54,100 bases of DNA from NCBI GenBank assembly GCA_001970955.1, contig MPUH01000440.1, positions 1 to 54,100 of the forward strand. The letters are read 5' to 3'. This DNA is from Stentor coeruleus (taxonomy: Eukaryota; Ciliophora; Heterotrichea; Heterotrichida; Stentoridae). The notes under the pieces were generated by a model. It saw only the letters and a list, made by a program, of their open reading frames with translations. It had not been told where the DNA came from and searched no databases. Of this stretch, positions 19,716 to 30,121 are shown one piece after another. A program made the position numbers and the translations under genes. The stretch's first letter is position 1; the number at the start of each line of letters is the position of its first letter.

Positions 19716-21185
19716 TTACTCTCTGCATTTGTATAAGACTTTATCTATAGTTGATTTTAAAGTTGCATTATTATCATCAGATGCCATACTATAAATTTTT
19801 GAAATGATATTAGATTCATCTACTAAGGATGTTTGAGAGCTATTTTTAGACATAAATTCTAGTAAATGATAAAAGCTTTTCTCATTTAAACCACTTGTAT
19901 TACATGATCTAGCATTTCTACGACTTCTTTTGCCAATTTCTTTACCATTGCTATCAAATCCATCAGCTGCTAAATCACTTGGATTATATATAACTGCTGA
20001 AAAATCATCAATTATTAGTAAGTTAATGACTGGATAATTATCAATTCTTCCATAGAAACTATTCATAACATTTCCTCTAACTATAGCAAAAACATTGAAT
20101 GATACTGAATATTTTTGTGATATTTGCTCAAAGTCTAGATTAAATTTGCTAATTTCCTTAGCACAAACTTTTAAGTTTTCAAATTCTCTTTTGATCCAGT
20201 AGTAGAAATTAGTGAAAAAAAAGTCGACATTAACTATATTCTTAACATCATCATAAAGACTGTTATTTATGATTTGTTTACATAAGAATAAACTTCGGAT
20301 TTTCTCATGGTTGCTTACTAATAAAAAGGTTTCAAGCATTCCTATATATATTGTCAATTGTAAATCATAATTAACATCTTTATTTGAGTACATTTGCCAA
20401 TGGGCAAGTTCTTTAAATTTTGCTAAATTTGGAAGATAATTTTCAATTGAGACTCTCATTCCTTGAGCGATATTATTAAGCTTTTTCTCTTTGACTATTT
20501 CTAAACTTGTATTTTGCACCTTTATTGGTTTTTCGAATTCTACACGATAACCACTTAAGCAGACTATAATTTTCCCAGTTTTTCCTTTTAATTTATTGAT
20601 TTTTCTTATTTTAATAGAGTTTTTATTTGTCCTATAGAAGCTTCTTGAAAATAACACTCGATATTTAATATTCTTAGTCTGTAAGTATAGATAACGATCA
20701 TTAACACTATTAAATAATGCTGGGATTTCAAAAGGTATTTTATTCAGAATCGTAACTTTAACACAAGATTCTCGATTCATTATTATCTCAACAGGGAAAT
20801 TCATATAATTCCTAACAGCTTCCCAACTTGCAGGCTGATCTTCAAAGAATACAGAATAAATTGGACTAATAAAAAGCCCTTCTTCTTTAAATACTGAAAC
20901 ACTAATATTGCCTATTTCTTCATTGGCACTTTCAATTTTACCAAACAAAACATTGCAGTCTGGTTTAGCTATTAAAACTTTTCCTTGATTATTTTCATTT
21001 ACAATTTTAATTAGCGCATTAGTCTTGACATATAATATTTTTTCTGCTATAGAACAATGCTCTTGGTTTTCTATTTCAAAATATTTGATATCAAGTTTAT
21101 ATTCTTGCATTGAGTCTTCTCTAGAGTATTCTATTGTAGCACATTCACCTTCAACATTAGTAATAATCCCTGGGAATTCATTCAT
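19716..21185 (-). CDS. Hypothetical protein, 489 aa
   Basis: I do not recognise this protein. It is predicted soluble. The first 240 residues are rich in beta-strand patterns and short hydrophobic stretches, possibly repeated beta modules. Residues 250-360 look helical (LTIYIGMLETFLLV, NVDFFFTNFYYWIKREFE). A basic patch, GKEIGKRSRRNARS, lies near 410-425. Its ATG is only 68 bp from the stop of the topoisomerase II gene on the same strand, so its promoter must be tiny or lie in the upstream gene. It ends with TAA, and protein-like sequence continues in frame beyond the stop, so the present C-terminus may be a truncation. Confidence 0.75.
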   Translation of the reverse strand: MNEFPGIITNVEGECATIEYSREDSMQEYKLDIKYFEIENQEHCSIAEKILYVKTNALIKIVNENNQGKVLIAKPDCNVLFGKIESANEEIGNISVSVFKEEGLFISPIYSVFFEDQPASWEAVRNYMNFPVEIIMNRESCVKVTILNKIPFEIPALFNSVNDRYLYLQTKNIKYRVLFSRSFYRTNKNSIKIRKINKLKGKTGKIIVCLSGYRVEFEKPIKVQNTSLEIVKEKKLNNIAQGMRVSIENYLPNLAKFKELAHWQMYSNKDVNYDLQLTIYIGMLETFLLVSNHEKIRSLFLCKQIINNSLYDDVKNIVNVDFFFTNFYYWIKREFENLKVCAKEISKFNLDFEQISQKYSVSFNVFAIVRGNVMNSFYGRIDNYPVINLLIIDDFSAVIYNPSDLAADGFDSNGKEIGKRSRRNARSCNTSGLNEKSFYHLLEFMSKNSSQTSLVDESNIISKIYSMASDDNNATLKSTIDKVLYKCRE

Positions 21186-21253
21186 TTTATATTATATCAA
21201 TGTCTATATTTTTTCAATAGATTAATATGACTAAAATTATTAAATATATCTTT

Positions 21254-24200
21254 CTAATCTTCCTCAGAGTCTTCAAAACTTGAAAAATCATTCTTGTCAC
21301 TTTCACTTCCTTCACTAAGAATTTCTTTAATCTTCTTCATATCAGCAGCAGATTGATTAATTTGTTTTGGAGGTGTTTTCATAGTAGTCAAAATAGCTTT
21401 TCCCTCTATTTCTTGGCTATTTTTCCCTCTATCAGTTCTTATGCTGCTGAGCATTTTATCAATGCTCATTACTTTATCATTATTATTTGTCCCAACAAGG
21501 CTTTTCTTTGCAGTCACATTTTTTTCATTACTTTTAGTATCTTGACTACCTCTTTTCTTATACACTTTCTTAGGTTTTACTGACTTGCCCTTATTCCCAG
21601 CCCTTGGTCGATTACACCTATCGTCATCTTCATCTTTCCAAGACCTTCCTATAGCACTAGCCAACTCATCTAAGTCTTGAGTCCACATATCATAAATCGA
21701 TACTTTTTTAAGCTCTTCAAGCTCTTCTGTTTTCTGCTCATGCTCATTTTGCAAAGATTCAACCTTTTCATAAGTCAAAGACCAAAGAGGCATACTAAGT
21801 AAATAATCATATTCCTTTGAAGCAACTGGACCATTGGATGCAGGCTCTGGGTCTATATCTTTAGTATTGTCATCAGTTAGGAAGCTTGGCTCTGAATAAA
21901 TTGTGTCAAGCTGCTTCTTTGTAGCAAAGCCTTTAGAAGTAAGCTCTTTAACAAGTGTTGCTTTTTGTTTTTTATTAATAATTAGCTGATTATTTACAAC
22001 AGCCAGAATAAACTTAACTTTATTAGCAAGTATTTCACATTCACGTATAAGTTTGGCTATTAGATATTCTTTTCTTTTCTTATAGTAATCTTCTCTGACT
22101 AAAAAGTGCTCTTCCATAATTTCATCAATGTTGGAATACTTGACAATTTTCCTATCTTTATCAAAAAGCACAAGGTTGGCCATTGATATTGTAGTTGAAA
22201 GCTTGAATTTTTTCTTGAGAGCCCCATCAGTATATTTATTGAGTCCTGGGATTCTTATATGAAAATCAACTCTATTTTCAGTATGATACTCCTTCATATC
22301 AGTAATAAAAGGGTCGTCTTCCTTCATAAAATCCTCAAGGAACTTTTTAAAGTCCCCAGTCCATTTTCTTAAAGGTAACTCTGATATCTGTAGCCAATCA
22401 TCACCCAGCCTTGACATAACCCCAGTCAGCTCATATCCTCCACCAGACCTATCAATCCACTCTACTGTACCTTTAAACCCTTTATACCAAGGTTTTATGT
22501 CATTTTCAGCAAAGGCTTTACCTTTAATTCTAGCCCTATAAGCATTAATTAAGTCATATGGATTATATTGAGGAACATTAGTACTCCATCCTGTTCCAAT
22601 ACCTTCACTGCCATTAACCAAAACCATAGGGATTATTGGTACATAATATATAGGCTCTATTCTTTGTCCATCTTCTATTTGATATGAAAATAAAAAGTCG
22701 TCTTCTTGGAGGAATATTTTTCTTGTTAAATGTGATAGATTTGTAAAGATATACCTTGGGCTTGCCATATCTTTACCACCCATATTTCTTGTCCCAAATT
22801 GTCCTAATGGCATTAATAGGTTTATATTGTTGCTACCGACAAAATTCTGAGCTAAGCCTACTATTGTTCCAGCCAATGAAGCTTCGCCATGATGGTAGGC
22901 TGAATGTTCAGCAACATAACCTGAGAGTTGAGCGACTTTTATTTCTGATCTAAGTTTTCTTTTGAAACAAGAAAAGAGGATTTTCCGCTGACCTGGCTTT
23001 AGACCATCCATGACACTTGGGATTGACCTTATGTTGTCATAGTTAGAAAAAAGTATTAATTCCCTATGAATAAATTCGCTGAATTCAATTTTAGACTGAC
23101 TCATATCTAAATATGTATTTGGATTGAGATTGGCTAACCATTGTTTTCTATCATCTGCTCTTTTTTTATTAAAAGCTAAGTCAATCGCATCCTCATCTTT
23201 AGCATCATCTTTCCAAACAAACTCAATTCTATGCCTGTCCAAGTTAGAAAAGTATTCCTGAGCTTCTTTATTTGTTGAAGTTCCAAGTCCTTTATAGTAC
23301 TTTATTTTCCAAGTCGATGCATTTTCAGTTTTTGTCCAAGTTTCATATTCTGGCAATGTAAAAAATGAGATAACATCATTGCCTTTAGTCGCTTTAACTA
23401 TAGGAGTTATGAACTCTTTAAGGAATCCTTGCTTTTTCAGAAGTCCAGGCCAGAAAAAGTGCACAAAGTTTATAACAAGACCTTTTATGTGAGAGCCATC
23501 TAGATCTTGATCGGCCATAATCATTATGCATCCGTATCTGAGATCTTGGAGGCTGTTGTACTCTTTTTTTGGCTCAAGGCCAACGATTTTCATAATGTTT
23601 TGGATTTCTTCGTTGTTCATGAGCTGAGAATGTGAGGCTTCACGAACATTTAAAAGTTTGCCTTTTAGCGGAAAAACCCCATAATTGTCTCGACCTATAA
23701 CTTCAATCCCTGCCATAGCTAAAGACTTTGCACTATCCCCTTCAGTCAAAATCAGCGTACAATTCACCCCATTTTTCGTTCCAGCTTCATTCGCATCTTC
23801 GAGCTTATTCATAAAAACCCTCTCATTTTTTTTTTGCCTAACTTTTTTCCCCAATAAAGCTTCTGACTTAGCTTTCGCATATGCCATAACATGATCAACA
23901 ACCCCACATTTAAGTATTTCCTTCATAATCTTCCCACTTATCTCACACTTACTCCCAAAAGCAGACGGTTTAAGCGTCATTGTATCTTTAGTCTGAGAAT
24001 CAAAGCATGGGTTTTCAATAAGACAATTAACAAAAAGCCATAAATGCTGTTTGATTTGAGGGTTTTTAACTTCGATTTTCTTAAACTTCTTCTGCACAAG
24101 TTCTGATATTGCTGATATTATCTGATCAGCGACATGTGTAACATGAGTCCCCCCTTTAGTTGTGCATATATTATTAACAAAGCTTACTTGCTGGAAAACT

Positions 24201-25066
24201 CCTTCACTTATAGACATCCCGATTTCCCACCTTTCATTAACAACTTCAAAGATTTTTGGCTGGTCAGGGTCAGTCAAGTACATTTCCACATATTCCTGGA
24301 AGTTTTTGATTTTAATCTCCTGATCGTTTAAAAACACTTTAACTTTTCTATCAGTAATTCCAGCTAAATCATATACCCTTTTAGTCATAAGGTCAACAAT
24401 ATCTTTATCTAAACGGTTCATACCAAATCTTTGCAGATCTGGATAGAAAGTTATACATGTGAAATCTTCTTTTTTAGTTAAACGGTCGATTTTAGCTTCA
24501 TTATGGACACTCATATTTTTAGTCCATTCCATAGAAAACTTTTTCATGTTTTCAGAATCTGCAGTTTCAACTATAAACTTTTTGGAGAACACATTTGTTA
24601 GTTTAGCCCCATAGCCATTACGCCCACCTGTAACTTTTTTTTTAGTATCATCATAATTACTTGATGTTAAAAGCTGTCCAAAGATAAGCTCGGGGACATA
24701 GATTTTATAATCTTGATGAATGACAACTGGTATTCCTCTACCATTGTTCCAGACTCTGACCATTGAGTTTTGGGTGTCTATTGTGACCATAATTTTATTC
24801 ATGAACTTGTCTCGTTGGAAGTTATCTGATGCATTAACAAGGATTTCATCAAAGATCTTGTAAAGTCCAGGGACGTATTGAACCTGCCGATAGACCATTT
24901 TATTTTTCGTGCTATCCCAAACCCAGAGCTTGGAGTCTTGCATTTCTATAGACCCGACATAAGTGTCTGGACGAAGGAGAATGTGCTCAAGAGGAGTTTT
25001 TTTCTGATAGATCTGCTCGATTGTCGACCCTCCAAAATCAATAATCTCCCCTGGGTTAGATTTCAT
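21254..25066 (-). CDS. TOP2: DNA topoisomerase II
   Basis: A 1270-aa type IIA topoisomerase that passes one duplex through another, needed for chromosome segregation and chromatin structure in the nucleus. Domains in order: GHKL ATPase with NASDN at 78-82 and the P-loop-like GRNGYGAKL at 148-156; transducer with the QTK loop at 358-360; TOPRIM with EGDSA at 442-446 and the metal-binding D519, D521, D523; winged helix and tower with the catalytic tyrosine Y772 in MASPRYIF. The tail after about 1130 is charged and poorly conserved, ending in an acidic Ser/Asp stretch, as usual for eukaryotic enzymes. The core is complete with no broken motif. It is somewhat shorter than the yeast and human enzymes, mainly in the tail. 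All its Trp codons are TGG, evidence that TGA is not Trp here. The stop is TAG. Confidence 0.98.
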   Translation of the reverse strand: MKSNPGEIIDFGGSTIEQIYQKKTPLEHILLRPDTYVGSIEMQDSKLWVWDSTKNKMVYRQVQYVPGLYKIFDEILVNASDNFQRDKFMNKIMVTIDTQNSMVRVWNNGRGIPVVIHQDYKIYVPELIFGQLLTSSNYDDTKKKVTGGRNGYGAKLTNVFSKKFIVETADSENMKKFSMEWTKNMSVHNEAKIDRLTKKEDFTCITFYPDLQRFGMNRLDKDIVDLMTKRVYDLAGITDRKVKVFLNDQEIKIKNFQEYVEMYLTDPDQPKIFEVVNERWEIGMSISEGVFQQVSFVNNICTTKGGTHVTHVADQIISAISELVQKKFKKIEVKNPQIKQHLWLFVNCLIENPCFDSQTKDTMTLKPSAFGSKCEISGKIMKEILKCGVVDHVMAYAKAKSEALLGKKVRQKKNERVFMNKLEDANEAGTKNGVNCTLILTEGDSAKSLAMAGIEVIGRDNYGVFPLKGKLLNVREASHSQLMNNEEIQNIMKIVGLEPKKEYNSLQDLRYGCIMIMADQDLDGSHIKGLVINFVHFFWPGLLKKQGFLKEFITPIVKATKGNDVISFFTLPEYETWTKTENASTWKIKYYKGLGTSTNKEAQEYFSNLDRHRIEFVWKDDAKDEDAIDLAFNKKRADDRKQWLANLNPNTYLDMSQSKIEFSEFIHRELILFSNYDNIRSIPSVMDGLKPGQRKILFSCFKRKLRSEIKVAQLSGYVAEHSAYHHGEASLAGTIVGLAQNFVGSNNINLLMPLGQFGTRNMGGKDMASPRYIFTNLSHLTRKIFLQEDDFLFSYQIEDGQRIEPIYYVPIIPMVLVNGSEGIGTGWSTNVPQYNPYDLINAYRARIKGKAFAENDIKPWYKGFKGTVEWIDRSGGGYELTGVMSRLGDDWLQISELPLRKWTGDFKKFLEDFMKEDDPFITDMKEYHTENRVDFHIRIPGLNKYTDGALKKKFKLSTTISMANLVLFDKDRKIVKYSNIDEIMEEHFLVREDYYKKRKEYLIAKLIRECEILANKVKFILAVVNNQLIINKKQKATLVKELTSKGFATKKQLDTIYSEPSFLTDDNTKDIDPEPASNGPVASKEYDYLLSMPLWSLTYEKVESLQNEHEQKTEELEELKKVSIYDMWTQDLDELASAIGRSWKDEDDDRCNRPRAGNKGKSVKPKKVYKKRGSQDTKSNEKNVTAKKSLVGTNNNDKVMSIDKMLSSIRTDRGKNSQEIEGKAILTTMKTPPKQINQSAADMKKIKEILSEGSESDKNDFSSFEDSEED

Positions 25067-25228
25067 TATACTGGGGCACTTCTTTAAAATGTATTAATTA
25101 ATTAATATAAAAATCTATAGAAATGCATGAATTATAAGGAGAATATCAAGCATACTGCCATCAATACTATTCATTTTAATCATAATATTACTTTTAATCA
25201 TGATAATCATAATATTAACTTAAAACTC

Positions 25229-27418
25229 CTAAGCGTGAGAGCCTCCATATGACTCTTGAGCTTTCAAAGATGCAACGCTATCAGCTGCAGCTGGCTGTGT
25301 AGACCTTCTATTTCTATAGCTTGAATCCCAATATTCAATATTTTTCCTCAGCTCCTCCAATGTCTTTGCAATTCCTTCTGTATTGTGATATTTAGCCCAA
25401 GCATCATAAAGAGGTAAGCAAATATTCTTTAAGAACCCAGCTTGGGACTTGGGTATATTAGTTGTCATCCTATCGCAATACATTGACACTGGGAGTTTTT
25501 TAGACTTTTCTAAGTCACCTTGTTTGAAAAACTCTTCCATGACCATTTTCGACCATTTTTGATGTAAGTCATTATATTTCGCACTGTGGCCTATATCAGC
25601 ACATTTAAGCCCAGTTGCCAAAACAAGAATTTTATCGTCAGTTTTTTCCAGGTTTAAATCACATAGAGTGCAAGCGCGTGTCCTAAATCTCCCCAAAATC
25701 TCAAAATGCTTAGCCATATCCGTAGCCAAAATCATCTCAATTATAATCTTCCTACATAAAATCCAATCATCAACCTCAACTTTATCTAGAATATTATGCC
25801 CAGCCTTATTTAGGAACTGATATATAATCGCACAGTGCATGTTTTCCAATACACTGATGTCGTTGAATTGTATAGCTAAAGGGTCTCTGGTCTGTATAAG
25901 ATAACGACTTGTTACCCCTGGATGGCCCACATCATGAGCTAAACCGCTTATTATACATGCAAGAGTCTCAATTGGATTTAAAAATTTTTGTATATCTGTA
26001 GATGATACAAAATACATAAGGCTATGCATCACATCAGCTCCATGGCAAGCATTATGATAAGGATTATCTCTATAATGAAACTCAAGAGAATTCAAATATC
26101 GCTCTAAAACATCTTCTGGGATTTTGAAACGCTTTTTCAGATTAAATTTGGCAAAGAGATATTGTCCAACAATTCCAATGCTACTACCTGTAGTCTCTTG
26201 GACGAACCAAATGTCGAAACTCCAGTTTTTGCCAATGCCTTCAAGAACACTAGATAACTGTTGAAGGCCATAATCTGGGAAAAGCGCGTTTGATTTGTGG
26301 TCGAAAAGGTTGATGAAAGTTGTTGATTTATGGTACTCACCGTTGCTGGAATGAGAAATTTCTCTATAATTTTGCTCGATGAACTCTCGATCTTCTTCAT
26401 CTTTGACGTGGTTTTCTATGATCACTGGAGCTCCAATGTTCCCGTGGCCAATGAGCTTTTTGATTCTCATTACGTCTGATATAGATTCTTTTAACCTAAG
26501 TTTTATGTCTTTGTAGATAATTGCTTTTGATGCTTGCTTAATATCATTTTTTATTTTTTCACAGATAAAAATTAAGTGTTCTGTTTCAGTCTCGAATTGG
26601 CTTGTCAGATTTTTTTCAATGTTCGCGCCATTTGATTCAACTTGCTCCTCACTGAATTTCCTCCAGAATATAATTTTACTTCTTAGGCAGTTTATATGGC
26701 ATTCTATTAACTGATATAATAGGAATATTATTACTATAATACATTCACAGAGTTTGCTATACAAGTTTGTGTCAGAAAAGGTTAGGTTGAATACTAAAAA
26801 TAATGCTATGCTGTAGAGGACTATAAGGAGATATTGGATAAAATCGTCGAATATTACATTTCTCATAACTGCAGTAAAAGATATAAAGATTAGGGTATAT
26901 GGAAGTAATTCGGATTGCGAATTTAGGGATAAAAGGGTGCTAAGAACTTTATCATCACAGATTATAAGGTAAGTGTTTACAAGTATTGCAAAAAGGGTGA
27001 AAAAGTTTTTGCTGAAAAATATAAAGCGTCTCATGCGGTTAATCAGATACAAAAACCAATAAAATAATAATAATAAACAAATGATGCTCCCTATATTTAT
27101 GTACATTTGCTGAGATTGATGTTTTGAGGAAGTGTACATTAATATAGAAAACCCTAAAATTGTCAACAAAAATATTGTTGTGACTGTGTAAAAGTAAGTC
27201 AACAATTGTTTGAACTCTTCAGATATTTTTGATAAGTCTTCACTCAAGTAAAGTTCTCGGATATATTCAATTTCAACACGCTTTTCACTAAAAATCAGGG
27301 TGTTTAAGTTGATCGGAATGTTTTGGTTCTCAAATTTGTTATTTTCTAAAAGGCTGTACAAAGAAGATTTTGACTGTCTGACCACATTCAGTTCAGACTC
27401 TGTTATTTTTGATATCAT
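25229..27418 (-). CDS. Membrane 3',5'-cyclic nucleotide phosphodiesterase
   Basis: A 729-aa class I phosphodiesterase that hydrolyses cAMP and/or cGMP. The N-terminal half has about six hydrophobic segments (75-95, 106-126, 138-155, 172-186, 194-212, 223-240), so the enzyme is membrane anchored. A helical linker follows (270-320). The catalytic domain (about 390-700) has HNACH at 455-459, the metal-binding HDVGHP at 495-500, Asp608 in KCADIGH and the purine-binding glutamine Q659 in IPKSQAGF. All expected metal and nucleotide ligands are present, so it should be active. Multipass PDEs are common in ciliates, where cyclic nucleotides control ciliary beating and contraction. Substrate preference cannot be read from sequence. 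It lies 160 bp from the topoisomerase II start on the same strand. Confidence 0.95.
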   Translation of the reverse strand: MISKITESELNVVRQSKSSLYSLLENNKFENQNIPINLNTLIFSEKRVEIEYIRELYLSEDLSKISEEFKQLLTYFYTVTTIFLLTILGFSILMYTSSKHQSQQMYINIGSIICLLLLFYWFLYLINRMRRFIFFSKNFFTLFAILVNTYLIICDDKVLSTLLSLNSQSELLPYTLIFISFTAVMRNVIFDDFIQYLLIVLYSIALFLVFNLTFSDTNLYSKLCECIIVIIFLLYQLIECHINCLRSKIIFWRKFSEEQVESNGANIEKNLTSQFETETEHLIFICEKIKNDIKQASKAIIYKDIKLRLKESISDVMRIKKLIGHGNIGAPVIIENHVKDEEDREFIEQNYREISHSSNGEYHKSTTFINLFDHKSNALFPDYGLQQLSSVLEGIGKNWSFDIWFVQETTGSSIGIVGQYLFAKFNLKKRFKIPEDVLERYLNSLEFHYRDNPYHNACHGADVMHSLMYFVSSTDIQKFLNPIETLACIISGLAHDVGHPGVTSRYLIQTRDPLAIQFNDISVLENMHCAIIYQFLNKAGHNILDKVEVDDWILCRKIIIEMILATDMAKHFEILGRFRTRACTLCDLNLEKTDDKILVLATGLKCADIGHSAKYNDLHQKWSKMVMEEFFKQGDLEKSKKLPVSMYCDRMTTNIPKSQAGFLKNICLPLYDAWAKYHNTEGIAKTLEELRKNIEYWDSSYRNRRSTQPAAADSVASLKAQESYGGSHA

Positions 27419-27800
27419 TTTTATAGGTTCAAAGTATACGAAGAAAATTTCATATTAAAATTTAGATGATAATTAAAAGAAAGAATAAAAAATCAAATAA
27501 ATAGCTAACTGAATTGGAAAATTTAGACTTGATCAAATAACTATATGAATTTTTTTAATTGGGAATCGTTTTTGATTAATAAAAAAAAATTGGGTTATTT
27601 TAAGTATTGATAGCTGAAACAGAAAAAGTTTGAGAAAATTATGATAATAATAGATGTAGCGGAGAAAGGAGAGAATGGATAGTATATGAATAGTTGAAAT
27701 AGAGTAGGAAAAGTGGATCTAAGAGATGATTTTTAAAAAATGCTTTAGGTTCATAGATTATTTTTTATTATTGATTTTCATTATAGATTTCAGATGCAAT

Positions 27801-27951
27801 GATATTGGATTAGATTATTTTGAGATTACTATAAAAAGATCTAAGCTGTTTTGGATAATTTAAAAATATTCTAGANGATATTGGATTAGATTATTTTGAG
27901 ATTACTATAAAAAGATCTAAGCTGTTTTGGATAATTTAAAAATATTCTAGA
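27801..27951. repeat. 75-nt duplication around an N (probable assembly artefact)
   Basis: 27801-27875 is repeated exactly at 27877-27951 with only the N at 27876 between. Overlapping contig ends joined without merging would give this. Confidence 0.9.
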
Positions 27952-28237
27952 ATAAAGTCATGCAATCAAACTATACAAAAATGCAAAGAAATGCTAAAAT
28001 TCATATAAAGGGTTAATTAATTATCAAAAATCTACGTATAATATTTTTTTCTACTTCAGGCACCCTAATGCTATATCTAAACCAAATGCTTCAAATTAAA
28101 AAATCATTAATGAAATCTAACAGTTTGAGCTTGCTTCTTGCAAACTAAGTCTATATATGAATAACTTAAAAATAGTTGAAAATATAAAGTTAGTTTTTAT
28201 ATTAAAATGCTAAAAAATAACAAAAATTTTCAATCCC

Positions 28238-28320
28238 TTAATTATATCACATCAAGCACAAGGTATGCAATTTAATNAATTTTAATTATATCACATCAAG
28301 CACAAGGTATGCAATTTAAT
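28238..28320. repeat. 39-nt duplication around an N (probable assembly artefact)
   Basis: 28238-28276 is repeated exactly at 28282-28320, with the N at 28277 between. Same pattern as the other N positions in this window. Confidence 0.9.
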
Positions 28321-28818
28321 TAAAGTGTTGATTTAAATTTATTTAAAAATATCAATAGTTTCTCTTAAGTTAATAAATGAACATAGCATAAAAAAACTTT
28401 ATCCTCAATAAAAAGTATACATAGTAAAGAGAGCACTATTAAACTATTTAATAATTCAAATATATAAATAAATCTGTGAATTTTATAAAATCGAATTTAT
28501 CATTGCTATTTTATAGTAAAATTATTTGGGCTTACCACCTTGATAAAGCAAATCTTTGTATTTTTAAATACATTTCAGTCTAAGCAAGCATCTAGTAACC
28601 AAGCAATAAATCTTCTATACATTTTATTAAGTCTCAAAGATTTATAGTAAAAATGTATATTAATATAGCCTTCTTCATCTTCTTCATCCACTTAATCACA
28701 AAAATTGCTTCAAGTCTCCGAAAAATCTCAAAAACTCTATCCAAAATCTACATATCATAAACATAAGTATTTCGCATTTTTTCTTATTTCAGTTATTAAG
28801 CTTAATAAATTATTTGAA

Positions 28819-30078
28819 ATGAGTAACATAGGCAAGTTTCAAGACAGGAATCCAGGAGTAAGACCTGCAGGCGTAGTGACCACAATTCCTGATGACAGCA
28901 CAAGAGCATGTGTCCAGCCACCACCTCCTCGTGAATCCACTCCTGAAAAAATTAGAAAATACAGGAAAAGCTTCAATGATGAGCCGGGTATGAAACAAAT
29001 TCATTATGGCATAGTCGACGACCCACTACCTGCTGAAACTTTTACCTATGGCAAGAAAACCTACAAATCAGACCACGTTCATCAAATAATTGGGCCAAAC
29101 CGAAACCAAGGGTTGGGACAATTCCAAACAGGACTTAAAGAGCAGAAATATGCATCGAGTATTAAAGAGCCTTTAGGCAAAGGTTTTGAACGTGGGTATT
29201 CCTACCCTCAAGAAGTAAACACTAGCGATTTCAAATTCGGTCAACAAACCGTGCCTAGTGAAAGTTCTAAAGTTCTGATTTTCCCCCCAAATGGCCGTAG
29301 AGAAGAACCAGAAGAAGTCCGTAAACTTTATTTTATATCTCATGGAGTGACTGAAGCAGGTGAGCAAATGTCAAGAAACTACAACTGGCCTATCAACAAA
29401 AACGATCATAGATTTGGCATGCCAGATCCTCCAGAACTTAACGGTGTAGCTATGGCTTTACGTCCTGAAACATATGGAAGCTCACATCCTAAGACTGAGA
29501 TTATTAAGAAAACTGTTGAAGATTTTAGGAATGCTAATCATGAAGAGCTTGGTAAGTCTAAAAACCTTGGTACAGGGCTTAATAATGCTGATTCTAATAG
29601 GGTATTTGGAGTTCCCACATATAAAGAACCATGGGATGCTGGACAATGTATAAGAGGTAACCCGGCACCACAAGAGCTGGCCCCTGATAAGGACCTTGGC
29701 AAGTCTACACGCTTTGGTTTTAGGAATGATTTCAAGCCTGGAGATGAAGTGAGGCAGTTTGGTGTGCCTACTATCAGAAATGATATTGAAAAAAAATCCT
29801 TCAAATCTGTTGCTGACCCAAATAACTATGGTGACGAAGCTTCAGTAGTCCAACTTTTATACCCTGATTACTGGCTCAGATTCGGCATAAACCAAAGTGA
29901 ATTCACCAGGCCCAGAGATGTTGAAGAAATCCGCTCCTTATTCGAAGCCATCGGCATGCCGATGGGAAAAGGAAAATCTATCACTATAAGCAATAAAGCT
30001 TATGACATGTTCGGTGTAGTCAGTCTGGAAAGCTTTATTCATGGACTTCGTTGGTACGAAGAGCGAGGACTTCATTAG
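28819..30078 (+). CDS. EFHB: EFHB / CFAP21, doublet-microtubule inner protein
   Basis: A 419-aa protein matching the EFHB (CFAP21/FAP21) family, microtubule inner proteins of ciliary doublets. The N-terminal signature is present (DRNPGVRPAGV near residue 8, PPPPRESTPEKIRKYR, then EPGMKQIHYG). Short lattice-binding repeats of the FGVP / FGMP type follow: DHRFGMPDPP, RVFGVPTYKEPW, RFGFRNDFKPG and QFGVPTIRND. The C-terminal third (DVEEIRSLFEAIG and MFGVVSLESFIHGLRW) resembles a degenerate EF-hand pair without clear calcium ligands. It lacks the long N-terminal extension of the vertebrate protein. The ATG at 28819 is the first in a good A-rich context; 38 codons of open frame upstream have no ATG. 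Only 43 bp separate it from the downstream kinase gene on the same strand. A ciliate with thousands of cilia should express it strongly. Confidence 0.9.
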   Translation: MSNIGKFQDRNPGVRPAGVVTTIPDDSTRACVQPPPPRESTPEKIRKYRKSFNDEPGMKQIHYGIVDDPLPAETFTYGKKTYKSDHVHQIIGPNRNQGLGQFQTGLKEQKYASSIKEPLGKGFERGYSYPQEVNTSDFKFGQQTVPSESSKVLIFPPNGRREEPEEVRKLYFISHGVTEAGEQMSRNYNWPINKNDHRFGMPDPPELNGVAMALRPETYGSSHPKTEIIKKTVEDFRNANHEELGKSKNLGTGLNNADSNRVFGVPTYKEPWDAGQCIRGNPAPQELAPDKDLGKSTRFGFRNDFKPGDEVRQFGVPTIRNDIEKKSFKSVADPNNYGDEASVVQLLYPDYWLRFGINQSEFTRPRDVEEIRSLFEAIGMPMGKGKSITISNKAYDMFGVVSLESFIHGLRWYEERGLH

Positions 30079-30121
30079 TAATAGGGATAAATTTACGAAT
30101 TTAAACTAATTAATCATTATC

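Larger units (their letters stand above)
27419..28818. other. Intergenic between divergent PDE and EFHB genes
   Basis: About 1.4 kb of AT-rich DNA holding both promoters. I see no coding frame or RNA. Two single-N gaps, at 27876 and 28277, are flanked by duplications that are probably artificial. In-frame sequence upstream of the chosen EFHB ATG (28705-28818) is AT-rich and has no earlier ATG. Confidence 0.7.

Noticed and set aside
28705..28818. Upstream extension of EFHB from a TTG codon
   Set aside because: AT-rich and low-complexity, with no ATG; the family signature starts just after the ATG at 28819.
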